A stretch of DNA of 64,000 nucleotides, from positions 76,930,291 to 76,994,290 of the forward strand of contig CM034531.1 in assembly GCA_020002185.1 (NCBI GenBank), written 5' to 3'. Positions within the stretch are counted from its first letter, which is position 1. Each line of letters starts with the position of its first letter. Below are positions 1 to 41,021 of this stretch, piece after piece. The position numbers were made by a program, and so were the translations under genes. The notes beneath the pieces were generated by a model. It was not told where the DNA came from. It saw only the letters and a program-made list of their open reading frames with translations, and made no database searches. Source of the stretch: Paraescarpia echinospica (lineage: Eukaryota > Annelida > Polychaeta > Sabellida > Siboglinidae).

Positions 1-1890
<1,890 letters not shown>

Positions 1891-2260
1891 TACAGCATCG
1901 CCCCAAGAAGTTTTACAAAATATCAAAACAGCCACTACCCATACCAAAGCACTAGCCCGATCACCGACGGAATACAGTCGATCGTAACGTGTGTTTATTT
2001 GTACGATTCAAACGTACCGATTGACGCGGCCGAGTCACTCGTACGAGTCAATCGGTGCGATTATGTCATAACGTGTATCGCCGCCTTCAGCAAAACGAGC
2101 CCATATAAAGCACGAGCGCGCATCTCTCTGCCATATTCGTCGTTGCTGTTGATCAACTCTTTGATCGAGATATATGACGGATATGTCTATACGGTTTGGT
2201 GGGTCAACTTCTTTCCTGACGTCGCGAACACGTAGGGTAAACGGAAGTACGGTTAAAAAG

Positions 2261-2289
2261 ACATCGTTAATCGTATAGATTAACGATGT
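2261..2289. other. Perfect 12-bp stem-loop
   Basis: ACATCGTTAATC at 2261-2272 is followed by a 5-nt loop and its exact reverse complement at 2278-2289. GGTAA...CGGAAGTA is repeated on both sides (2236-2250 and 2299-2313). It sits just before the minisatellite and may be the end of a small mobile element; no function is implied. Confidence 0.5.
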
Positions 2290-2311
2290 TACCCTATAGG
2301 TAACCGGAAGT

Positions 2312-2740
2312 AGGTCAGGTTAGTTGGTAGTTTACCTTGCAGGTTAGTGGGCAATACACCTTGCACATTAGTGGGCAGTATACATTGCAGGTTAGTGGGC
2401 AGTATACATTGCAAGTTAGTGGGCAATATACCTTGCAGGTTAGTAGTCATTACACATTGCAAGTTAGTGGGCAGTATACCTTGCATGTTAGTGGGCAGTA
2501 TACCTTGCAAGTTAGTGGGCAGTGCCCCTTGCAGGTTAGTGGGCAGTATACCTTGCATGTTAGTGGGCAGTATACCTTGCATGTTAGTGGGCAATATACC
2601 TTGCAGATTAGTGGATAGTATATCTCGCAGATTAGTGGGCAGTGTAACGTGCAGGTTAGTTGGCAGTATACCTTGCAAGCTAGTGGGAAGTATACCTTGC
2701 AGGTTATTGGGAAGAATACCTTGCAGGTTTGCATGCACGA
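2312..2740. repeat. 24-bp minisatellite, about 17 copies
   Basis: The unit is close to CTTGCAGGTTAGTGGGCAGT plus ATAC, with scattered substitutions. Because 24 is a multiple of three, frames stay open on both strands and give artificial octapeptide repeats. I do not call these genes. Confidence 0.9.
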
Positions 2741-2980
2741 GCCAATGTCGTGGTCGTTATGACCCGTAAGCTCACGACCACTGGCGAGGTCATAAAAACC
2801 CGCAAGACATATCATTACCCGCTTGTATCTTTAGTCAATAAAATACGTGTGCACTCGTATACTACCGTTTTTTTTCGTTTTTTTATATGCGCATGCACGC
2901 GATAACACACAAAGAAAGATGTTCCTTACACATCCATGCATGCAATAACACAAAAAATAGAGAATCTACATATACACACG

Positions 2981-2984
<4 letters not shown>

Positions 2985-3037
<53 letters not shown>

Positions 3038-3235
3038 TGTTATACCCCATGAAAGTTACGCATCAAACGCCCACCACTCCTCCACGCTCCTCCCTTACAC
3101 GCACACGCATACATGCACTAAAACACACGATGTTATATCCCATAAGAGATAGTCATCAAACGTCCACCACTCCTTCTCTCTTCCTCTCTTACATACACAC
3201 GCACGCACGCACTAAAAGAACGTCCAACACTATTT
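2985..3235. repeat. (CA)n tract followed by a roughly 92-bp tandem duplication
   Basis: A pure CA run at about 2985-3034 is followed by two diverged copies of a segment that starts ACGATGTTATA (3036 and 3127) and includes a CACCACTCCT block. No coding potential is seen. Confidence 0.8.
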
Positions 3236-3589
3236 AAGGGGATGGGCGATAATTAAAGGATGTGTCGTCATCACATTAAGTAGGTCAACAGTCGCTAGCG
3301 GGCGCTCCTAAACGGAAGTGAGTCAGCATCTTAAGTCCCACATTTTCATGATGCCACATCTACGTACCGAGATCCTCTCCTACAACTACAACTATTGTCG
3401 ATTCTCACGAAACCTGAACACATTTGTCTTATTTCATTAAATGCCCCGCCATTCAATCATAATTCAAAGGATACGCACAACTAATACCCCATATGATGTA
3501 TAATAAATGTGAGCAAACAATATATAAAAATGGTAGTGCTATCGTGAATGACTAATTTTTGAGAATTATTTTCGTGTAAATACTATTTC

Positions 3590-4372
3590 ACCGATACCAC
3601 GCAAAACGCAACTTTCCGTGTGCATATTACGGAGAAAAAAACATGCTTTATTATATTCAATCCTTAAAATATACTCTATATACATGTATACTATGTATAC
3701 ATATATACTATGTATGCATATATATACTACGTATGCATATATACTATGTATGCATGAAAAATTGTTGTGTAATCCAAGTCAAATTTTGCTGAGATCATCT
3801 TTCTCCGAAAAAAGAAGTTGAAAATGGTCAGAAAATGCCATACCACGCGAATGACTTTTAATGGCAAATAACTAAGTCATATATATACATTAGTAATATA
3901 TAGTTGACATACATATTAGGTTAGTTCACACGTGATCAAAAAGAAATGCTCTCCACTACAAACCTGGATAAGATGCACCGACTTAACTTGCTAATCGAAT
4001 ACGATACCACGCAAAACGCAGTTTGTCTCGACATGATATAACACACTAATGTCACCTAACAATAAAACCATTCAGATCGACATTTGTATGCATTCCATTA
4101 TAACTGTGACATCACTTGGATTTTAAAATAAGTTTAGTATTTTAGAGACATTATTCGTGAAACAATTTTGAGAAATTATTATCAGGGTGTGCTATAAATA
4201 TCGCATGATAATGAATTTGACAATGATGCGTATAATTTATTGTATAAATTAATGTTAAATGAGTACGCTTGATTGGTGCATAACTGTCCATGTTGTGTTG
4301 CGTAGAATAAGCCAATCTTAATTATGCGTTTTGCGTGGTAACTTTGAATATGTGTTTTGCGTGGTATCACCG
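3590..4372. mobile_element. Non-autonomous TIR element (about 780 bp)
   Basis: The left end carries GATACCACGCAAAACGCA at 3593-3610. The right end carries the reverse complement twice, at about 4325-4339 and 4353-4367. A further direct copy lies inside at 4003-4020. The interior is AT-rich without a convincing ORF. The arrangement fits a MITE-like DNA element with subterminal repeats; the superfamily is not identified. Confidence 0.65.
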
Positions 4373-4727
4373 TCTCTCATAATATTCCTCCTGTAGACAT
4401 TTGTTAACATAGTTTACGCACTTAAGTTGTGTAATAGTATAAAGAGGATAACACAATAGTATGCCTTGGAAACGTAGTTTTGACTAAACAACATATCACG
4501 TTATTACTTCATTCATTGTGTCTTGGCATTTAACACAATGGTGAGTTTAGCTATTATGATTTTGTTGTCGGGTATTATACTAAACATTAAGATCTGCTTT
4601 TCATTAAACATAATGTACTGATCTAATAATAATAAGAAGAAGAAGAAGAAAAAACACTTAAATAGCGCCATAAATCTAGATAAATCCATTCGGAGGCGCT
4701 TAGAATACATAATTATATATATATATG

Positions 4728-4844
<117 letters not shown>

Positions 4845-5005
4845 TTATATGTGCAGAACTTTAGTAAGTTACATAAAATGAATAATATTAAATTAGTTTA
4901 AATAAATGACAAAATATACACAATTTAAAAAAAATAAGTTAGAGCTAAAGATGATCGTTAAAATTACAGCTATATTTATAATAAATCAGTAAAGACTGTG
5001 TAAAA

Positions 5006-5390
5006 TTAGTTTAGAAAATGCACAAGATAATAAATAATAATTAAAAAAAACTGACCGGTGGCGCCTATGTTGCGTAAGCAACCCGGAAAAGATGGTTTTT
5101 TAAGTCTTTTGAAAGTTACAAGGCAACAGGTTGTCTTCATCTCGCTTGGAAGTGAATTCCACAGTCGTGGAGCAGATACCGAGAAAGTTCTGTCGTCGCA
5201 TCGGCTGCGAGATGGTGGCACGTACAAGTCATTGTTTTCGAGTAGCTCTTTATTCATGGAGTAGGTCGGTGATGTACGCGGGTGCCAGTCCGTGTTGAGC
5301 ACGAAACGTCAGTAGCAGAATTGCGTAGTGAATGCGATGCTTCACGGGAAGCCAGTGCAGTTTCTTCTCACTAATGCAAGTCACCATAAA
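5006..5390 (-). pseudogene. LINE reverse-transcriptase C-terminal fragment
   Basis: Read on the - strand, the segment gives a LHWLPVKHRIHY-like motif at about 5390-5350, then APRLWNSLPSEM near 5165, then a stop near 5006. These are hallmarks of the extreme C-terminus of CR1/L2/Jockey-group LINE ORF2 proteins. At least one frameshift, near 5300, separates the two parts. There is no catalytic domain, so this is a dead 5'-truncated copy. Confidence 0.75.
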
Positions 5391-6054
5391 TTGTAGATTA
5401 ATAGCAGCTTGTGTTGTCTATGCATTCTGTTTCGTGCACTGTCAGTGCGTTTCTCGGGGTATCAATTATCGCACAAACAACGTGTTCCTGCTTTGTAATG
5501 TTAATAACGTGACTTTTCACAAACGATGAGAACTGACGTGCAATAACATGGAAAACACACCAAGAACGTGAAGCTCATCGAGATGAGCTCTGCAATGGAT
5601 TTATTCTAACAGGAATTCACTGACGACGTGCGAACCTCAAAGAACACTCGAGGCAATGGCTGGAAGCGGGCGGTGGAAAAGGCCGTGCGAAGGTGTGTGC
5701 CGTGCTATAAAGAGTTAGCGGAAACTGCAGTGAAAAAAGGAGTCGTACTGTGGGACAAAACTCTTCTACAACCGCTTCGTTACAAAGGAAACGCAGACGG
5801 TTGTCAGTGCATCCTCCATCTCAGTCAAACCAGCTGTGGCATTATCAATTCATGGAACACTACCACACTTCAACTGTCTCATGACCACTCACGCTGTATG
5901 GTGCCAAGCTGAGGCCAAATGTACATGCGAAACAGATCTTACTTGCCACGCCAAATACATTCCAACATATACGTCCGAGCAGGACAGCAACACACATCAT
6001 AATGTCCATGGTTCATATTGGATCTGCGTTTGATCGAGTGTGTGAACACTTTTA
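5391..6054. other. No recognisable gene
   Basis: A moderately GC-balanced stretch. A 94-codon frame at 5628-5912 (+) is basic and Cys-containing, but I recognise no motif in it and see no splice or polyadenylation context that would support a gene. Confidence 0.4.
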
Positions 6055-6410
6055 AGGCGCGTCTTAAGACACATTATTTTTAATAAGTTACACATTGAAA
6101 GCGAGTTTGGATTGGTGTGTTTTGAGGCGTGCTTTGTAAGCGTCAAGTGAGGTGGGCAGCCGCAGTTCCTCCGGCAGCGCGTTCCACAGAAGTGGTCCAG
6201 CTCGAGAGAGAGGGAGATCGCCGGCCGTATCGCACCGGGTTTTACTGTGGCACAGTCAGAGGGGCGCGGCCAGCGGATCGTGGTGACAGGCGTGGCACGT
6301 AGCGAGTGGTCAGTGATGCGGGGTACGCGGGTGTTTGGTTGTGATGGACGTTGAAGACAAATATCACTGTTTTATACTCTGTGCGCCGCTTCACCGGTAG
6401 CGAGTGGGGG
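6055..6410 (-). pseudogene. LINE C-terminal fragment (second family)
   Basis: The - strand reads HSLPVKRRTEYK near 6405-6370 and LLWNALPEELRLPTSLDAYK near 6190-6135, ending at a stop near 6090. This is the standard LINE ORF2 tail. The sequence differs from the copy at 5006-5390. It abuts the TIR element that begins near 6440. Confidence 0.75.
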
Positions 6411-6439
6411 AATTTAAATCCTGCGGTGATGCTCTGATG

Positions 6440-6593
6440 TTTGTCGCTGCGCTGGATTTATTTTTAAAATAATATCCGGGTGACGTTTCTGCGCGTGCGC
6501 GTATCTAAGGGAATGTATTTAGCACCAGCTACGACTGTCGCGCTTTAATTTATCAGGGCGTTATGTATGTTTATATATATATTTCTATATATG

Positions 6594-6635
<42 letters not shown>

Positions 6636-8068
6636 TATACATATATATACATAAATTATAAAATGTTTGCTTCCCACAGACATAAACAATATATGTCGTA
6701 AAACAGTTTCCTCTCCACGCACACGTCACGTGACTTACTCTTATACTTGGTCACAAATTTGGAACAGCAAATTATAATTATGCACTCTAACTATAACGCT
6801 CGTATTACGACAACAAACGAAACATATTTAACTACTGGATATCATTTATCACTACGTGATCTACTGGTGCCAAATATCATGCCTTACATATGCACATAAA
6901 CGTCACCCGGATAAAATTTAACGCCCGGATAAGTAGTCAATACACAGATGGTTTTCCAATTGGCGACCATGTTAACGTTTTGTCTGATTATAAGAAAAAA
7001 CATGACCTACAAAATGTCTTAAACTTCTAACCTGCTGTTATCATCATATCATTGACATGCTGATAGATGTTAACAAAAATTGCGTACTTCTGTATGTGAC
7101 ACCCGTCAATATTTACAAATGCCGCCAAGCATTATTCCGCAAACGGGTCACACAGCCAAATTTCCTAGCGCTTATTCAAATCAAATCCACCATTGTACAG
7201 TCAATACCTTCTACAATCACACATGAAAATCTGCCTACTCAAATGCACTTATATCACAGCATGTGAATTTTGTAAAATAAAAATCGTTTCTCAAAAATAC
7301 ACTGCACTTTTCTTCTTTCCAAACAGGAAGTCTAACTAGAACATGACACCAAGTAGACATGGCAATTTTGGAGAAAATGTTCAAACCAACATATATTTTA
7401 GGCATCAATTTTACAATCACTCTGCAATTTTATTTTTGGTCATCCCTCCACGTGTTTGTGTGTTATGCACATTTCAAAAGTGCCACCAAACATGGCAAGG
7501 CATCAGAAAAATCAGCACTTCACTGCTGGACAATTTGTAATCTGGCACAACATTCTCAGATGGCTCGTGTGAACTCCTATAACAGTTTTCCAGAAAGTCC
7601 AATATGTGTTTTATAAGAATATTCAATACAGCAAGTTGTTATATATTACATTCAAATTTATATTGATTTTATGACCTTGTGCCATATTTACAAAGGTAAA
7701 TATCAACAAAAAGACACCTTAGGGTGTGAAATCCCAAAAGGCCAGACGTTTTATGCAGTTCAATTACATAATATTACACATGCGTTCCGGCACTGTGATT
7801 TGGACTGGCAGACTTATAAAAAGTCTGTTATATCGAAAAACGGGTTGTCCCGTTCAACTATAGTTTTGCCCTACATATATATATTATCTGTGGTTGTTTC
7901 AAGATATTTGAAGTAAAACGCGTCCTCCATGATTGTGCAATGACAACAGCGTGCTTCCGTTGCCAGGGACTTTATTGGGGTCAATGCACATATGGTTTTT
8001 CCATTTGCGACCATGTTAACGTTTTGTCTAACTAGAACATGACCCCATAAATGTAAGCGCGACACCGT
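6440..8068. mobile_element. MITE copy 1, split by a 1.1-kb insertion
   Basis: The left TIR (about 6440-6483, degenerate) and interior to 6933 align to the intact copy at 8205-8686. Shared blocks include ATATCCGGGTGACGTTTCTG at 6472, a run reading ATGTATTTAGCACCA at 6512, and CACGTGACTTACTCTTATAC at 6727. The right TIR stops after CCCGGATAA at 6933 and resumes as ATAAATGTAAGCGCGACA at 8048. The intervening 6937-8045 carries similar blocks near both ends (GACCATGTTAACGTTTTGTC at 6966 and 8008), so it looks like a later insertion with terminal direct repeats or a local rearrangement. Confidence 0.65.
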
Positions 8069-8204
8069 CACCGGACGATGCATCACGAGGTCACTGATAC
8101 CGTGGAGCACCGGGTTGCCGTGGTCTATTCTTGGCGTCACGAGCCAGGGCACTAGGGTCTATTACACGTCGTAGTTGTGAGTCTTGCGCGTATTTTGGCG
8201 AGGC

Positions 8205-8686
8205 GGTGTCGCGCTTACATTTATCCGGGGGTTAAATAATATCCGGGTAACGTTTCTGCGCGTGCGCGTATCTAGGGGAATGTATTTAGCACCAACTACG
8301 ACTGTCGAGTTTTCATTTATCCGGGCGTTATGTATGTTTATATGTATATATATATATAATTACATATATGTATATATACACATTTAAATTATAAAATGTT
8401 TGCTTCCCACAGACATAAACAATTTCTGTCATAAAACAGTTTCCTGTCCATGCACATGTCACGTGACTTACTCTTATACTTGGTCACAAATCTGAAACAG
8501 CAAATTATAATTATGCACTCTAACTATAACTCTCGTATTATGATAACAAACTAAATATATTTAACTAGTGGATATTATTTATCACTACGTGATCTACTGG
8601 TGCCAAATATTATGCCTTCTTACGTATGCACATAAACATCACCCGGATAACATTTAACGCCCGGATAAATGTAAGCGCGACAGCGG
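8205..8686. mobile_element. MITE copy 2 with terminal inverted repeats
   Basis: The left end is TGTCGCGCTTACATTTATCC at 8207-8226. The right end holds its reverse complement, GATAAATGTAAGCGCGACAG, at 8664-8683. TIRs are about 45 bp and the whole element about 480 bp, with an AT microsatellite inside and no ORF. It lies in direct orientation with copy 1. A lone left TIR of the same family is at 58848-58893. Confidence 0.8.
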
Positions 8687-8689
8687 AAC

Positions 8690-8941
8690 ACTTGGAAGAA
8701 AGCGCCACGCAATGTGTGATCGAGTGTAACCAAAGCAGATCTAATTTTATTTATTAATATTCTATTGTTTGTTTATTTATTTATTATTATTATAGACGTT
8801 TTATTTTATTACTCACATTTTAGTACCTCTGTTAATTATTACATAAGTATTAGTATTTTAGAAACATTGTCAATACCATTGAACAAAGTTGTACTTTGGA
8901 AATGAGTGTCTAAATAAAGTTGTTATTATTATTATTATTAA
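8690..8941 (+). mobile_element. Retroposon 3' tail with (TTA)n end
   Basis: An AT-rich segment ending in AAATAAAGTTG followed by a TTATTATTATT run. Such microsatellite tails are typical of LINE/SINE 3' ends. It immediately follows the MITE. No coding part remains. Confidence 0.45.
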
Positions 8942-10440
8942 ACTTTTACACTTTACACAAATTCACCAAAATAATAACTGGCAGGAATTCGTCACCTTCT
9001 GCGAGATTGGTGTGCGTGACGTAGAGCGAGTAGACAGCGAGGGTCCTCAGCTCGAGCGCGCCGCCAGAAGAGGAGTAAAGATAAACCCTGACACCGACCA
9101 AGCAGAGCTGCTTCACGAGCAGTAGGTATGTTTCTCGGATCCATGAGGAGCTGCTCAAACTATTACATAAAGGACGTAACGTTGGTGGGCCATGGCGGAT
9201 CTACCTTAAATCTGGCGTTTCGAGAACTACGCTCCGACATCGACTGCAACATGTTCAACAGCGAGGCGACGTACAGTTGTTCTAGGGTTGTTGCCCACTC
9301 TCCTCGCTGTCAAATTGCCGTTCTACACGAGAGTGATGGAACCCTTATTGTGTCTGCCAACCACGGTGTATTCCACAAAAAAAGGTCGTTTATGGTTTGG
9401 TTGCATCAAGTCAAAATTCCGAACGACCGTGGTTCAGCTCCACATGAACAATTATGCCATCTCAACAAGAAAACCACCGACGTACACCGTTGATTTGAAA
9501 TAGACGAATTATTGAGCTTCGTATTTCTCAAAAGCATATCTGCGCGCATATCAGACTTGCATGATGTACTCACAGTGTGCGCCCTACGCCGATGTTTGCT
9601 GTACACAGAAGTGACCACTAATAAACAGTAAAACATAAATAATTTATATATTGTTGTTAATTGTTTTGTTTTGTTTTTGCTATGATATGAGCCAGTTACT
9701 GTAGTCATGCAACGTTTGATGGTGAACGTAGCCTGCTGTGTCTCGATGGCGCTAGAAAATAGTATTCTTAATTACATATCCACTGAACATACTACCCGAA
9801 AATGGTCTCCTGTTTGGAAAAACAGCCGCCCGGACAGGACCAGCGGCCCGACGAGGGTTGGATGCCGGACAGCCCGAAGGGTTGACCGATGGATTTTCGA
9901 TGCCAGACATAATGAATACCATTTCAAAAGGTTGTATTGCGTTGATCCCGTTTAGTGGATGGCCTAATCCCCAGTGGGCGCAGGCATAGCATGCCTCATC
10001 CTTGCTACAAACCGTTCGTGTTGTTGAGTTAATATCTGTGTTGTGGTGACTATAAATAGCTATGCTGATAAACGTTCGCGCTACAGCACCGTCCTACGGC
10101 CTGCATGGGCGGGTCATGCTAGATAACACATAATCCCTGTCGTCGATACAATGCTGGGCCAGCTAGGTCATAGGCATGTTTGGGTCATGCAATACTCTAG
10201 TGGACCAATTCAACAGTCAAGTTCAACTTGTGACGAACGAGGTCATATCGCTGATGCTGACATTGACCTTCGTATGGGTTTCAAACTTCTGAGTGCGCAT
10301 ATGGCCCAAAATAGGCATAAAACAAAACCAGTGTAATCAATTATATAAAACAACATGTCATTCCTATAAAGTGTTATAGTTCTATCATGCGTCAATATCA
10401 CGGAGAGGAAGTTAAACAATGACCCATATCCAGTCGTCGG
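8942..10440. other. Upstream region, no confident gene
   Basis: GC content rises and a 60-codon frame at about 8945-9125 has coding-like composition (acidic/basic, Glu/Arg-rich). It has AG before GAATTC near 8985 and a GTATGT donor-like site just after its TAG at 9125. I do not recognise it. The frame at 9128-9493 (+) is likewise unrecognised. The remainder shows nothing I can name. Confidence 0.3.
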
Positions 10441-10608
10441 TCAGCAGCTAGTTTGCATTAAGCACGGCGACATCGTCGTCTCTGACGCGATGGTGGTGGC
10501 GGCGGCGGTGGTTGTCCAGGGCCGTCGTGACACTGCATCCAGACAGTCGCTACTGCAGCCAGTTCCCGCGACCGGCGCAGCACACAGACGTCCGTCCACA
10601 CAGACACG

Positions 10609-38467
<27,859 letters not shown>

Positions 38468-39177
38468 AGATGTTCTTAAAATAACTGTTGAAGATATTGT
38501 TGTAATGGGACAGTCTGTGCCAACAGGAGATTGACTGTGAGCGGCACTCAAGTTTGAAATGTGATCTGACGTTGTTATCATGAACAGTTATTACTGAATT
38601 CAGTTAAACAACGTCATTTGCTGAATCACGAAAGTCAGATGTTGGGGCGCATTGCGGGTGATGTACTTAAATTGTCCTCCAAAGAGCTCAACCGACGAAA
38701 TGTCTTGCCGGATAATATCGTGCTACCAGAAGTCATCGAAGTTATGACCGATTTCGTATTCAATATTGACGTTTTTGTATACCAACTGCAGCAAGGAAGG
38801 AGCGCAACAGGCACTTTTTGAAACTGGTCAAGACAGACTAGCGTAGTGTCTAATTCAACTTATTGAAACCGAGAAACATTCAATAATGAAACCGTTTTGT
38901 TTGCACCATAAATCCAGCTATTATTTCCATAAGCAGTATAAATACAACATTATACATCACATTAAATTTTAGTTTGAAAAATGTAAATCTATAAAGAGCA
39001 TAACATTATTGTCGACAAAATATTAAAATATATTGCATCAGTGTAACAACGTGTTATATTTTGTTCTTGGAATGTAATAAGTATTTGTTCTGCCCATCAT
39101 TTACAGTAAAAGATGTTGAATTTGTTTCTGTTGAACTCCGGTTTCGATGACACATAAAATGGCCATTGTATGATGTA

Positions 39178-39183
39178 AATAAA
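39178..39183 (+). promoter_or_regulatory. Candidate polyadenylation signal of the symporter gene
   Basis: AATAAA about 710 bp after the stop, the first canonical hexamer I find in a plausible place. The 38468-39177 region would be 3' UTR and otherwise holds nothing recognisable. Confidence 0.45.
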
Positions 39184-39459
39184 GTTATAAAATTACAAAA
39201 CTGTAAAAGTAACGCATATTTTAAAACACCTTTTCATTAATCATTTGTGTATTTAACTCAAGAAGATCTCTAAAACATTTTGAATGTTGCGGGACATTTA
39301 TATTTTACGAATTTTCAAAATTATTGTAAAAGCAATTTTTGGACACCTTTTTATACACTACTCCCAGTATAGTTCACTTAAAACAAACTTTTTTCAAAAT
39401 GTTTTGAAGAATTTACCTGTAGAACACAATCCAAACATGGTGAACATATATTATTACGT

Positions 39460-39780
39460 ATTCCTATTTTGCAACATAATGACGGGATGTTGTGCAGTTG
39501 GTTGCACAAATTGATCGATTGCACAAATCCATTTGAAACATGTAGTGATGTACATATTCCCAGCAGAAGTCACACGGAACTAATGTGGCAGAAGAAAGTC
39601 AGACATCTTCTTCACTACTTTGTCAGTCAACATACTGTCCAATTAACAGCACTGCTATGCATTTTGATACACAAAGCTATCAGATGCACACATCCATTTG
39701 GAACAGGACGTGATGTACAATTCTTCAGTAGATGTCGCACAGAACAGAATGAGACAGAACAAAGTGAGCCTAAATATGAG
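39460..39780 (+). pseudogene. Two decayed THAP-like N-terminal copies in tandem
   Basis: 39478-39510 reads MTGCCAVGCTN then stop, the start of a THAP-type zinc finger. A frameshift later, FPAEV and LMWQKKVR resemble the downstream FP and W landmarks. A diverged second copy at about 39655-39765 aligns to the first (CACATCCATTTG, GTGATGTAC, AGAA(G/T)TCGCACxGAAC). It may be a P-element-type relic or a decayed host gene. Confidence 0.4.
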
Positions 39781-39978
39781 TTAACTAATTCAACACTGTG
39801 CAGATTAATTAAGTTTCGATATTAGATTATGGGACTTATCACTAAGTGTACAGCTGGCTAAAGAAATACAAGAGAACCTTGTTATGTTGATTCAGTCAGA
39901 CTAAAATCCCAATCCATTACTTTGGCCAACTTTTAATTTGATTCTACATAATTAGCTGTATGCATTGGTCATATACAG

Positions 39979-40895
39979 TGCACTCCAGATAACTCGAACT
40001 CACATAAGTCGATTTTCGCTAAGTTAAGTCAATCTTTTCCTCGGTCCTGGGCGTAGGTCCCAATAAGGGGACCTTCTGATAACTTTCTAGTTATCAGAAA
40101 TTCCACTTATCAGTATTGCCATGGGTCCCTGGAGGACTGGACTGAAATTTGGAAAGGCAAGAACCGTAGACACACAGCCACAGACCAATCCGAAATATGC
40201 CCCAAGTCCCAGATTTTGGCAACAAGTAACATCCACGACCAGGTTAATCCTCTTGCTATGGTTGCATAAACTGATATTTTAGTGTGCATTTTCGTTCAGT
40301 GTATGTCAAATACTGGGCTCTGCAGTTTTACTAACTAGAAAGGCGAGACCCTTTCCTGGTAAGTAGTTGAGGTTCGACAGCAAGCTCAAAATGATTCGCG
40401 TAAACACAATTGTTTATCGGCGTTTTGGGCAGATAACATCCAAATTATGCATAAACATGCAAGACATAAGTAGCAGAGAAACTACTTATGGGAAATTATC
40501 ACGTTTTGGTACAAAAAAGTATCACGTTCTCGAATGTATATTAGCTAACAAAGAATAGCTTTAAGTCACTACGCTCCCGCGCCGCCATCGTTCCCAAAGT
40601 CAGCACATCCTTTAATTGCAATCGAAACAATTATTTTTGCTTTTGTTTATACATTAATCTATATAACTGTACGGTCGGAGATAGTGCTGAAGTTATGATG
40701 CGGTTACCTCGTGCAAATTACATTTCGAAAAGGAGGCAGACGACCAATTAATTAAGTTTCTATCATCCCAAATGAATGCATTCTGCAGTACTCCGTTTAT
40801 TACCCGAACCACGCTCTACTGTGGTAATACAGAACACTCCATAACTTGAGTACGAAATAAATATAGAATGGTTTAAGCATTCCGTCATTATCGTT
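39979..40895. other. Intergenic; one pogo-like end, otherwise nothing recognised
   Basis: CAGTGCACTCCAGATAACTC at 39978-39997 resembles a Tigger/pogo terminus, but no opposite end was found. No gene seen. Confidence 0.3.
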
Positions 40896-41021
40896 TAACC
40901 TTAATTAGCGTGTCAGTAATTATATATATATATAATATTATATATATATAATAATTATATATATAATATTATTATATATATAATATATATATATAATTAC
41001 TGACACGCTAATTAAGGTTAA
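40895..41021. repeat. 127-bp AT-rich palindrome
   Basis: TTAACCTTAATTAGCGTGTC at 40895-40914 is the exact reverse complement of 41002-41021. Everything between is alternating AT that can also pair. It can form a cruciform. Confidence 0.9.

Noticed and set aside
2312..2740. CRISPR-like regular repeats
   Set aside because: The 24-bp units are contiguous with no unique spacers, and the context is eukaryotic.
2289..2815. Octapeptide-repeat frames on both strands
   Set aside because: They come from the 24-bp minisatellite, whose period is divisible by three.
38618..38821. 67-codon frame after the symporter stop
   Set aside because: It lies in the probable 3' UTR, with no motif or separate promoter; likely chance.
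39978..40040. Autonomous Tigger/pogo transposon
   Set aside because: Only one end resembles a terminus; no transposase frame or opposite end was found.
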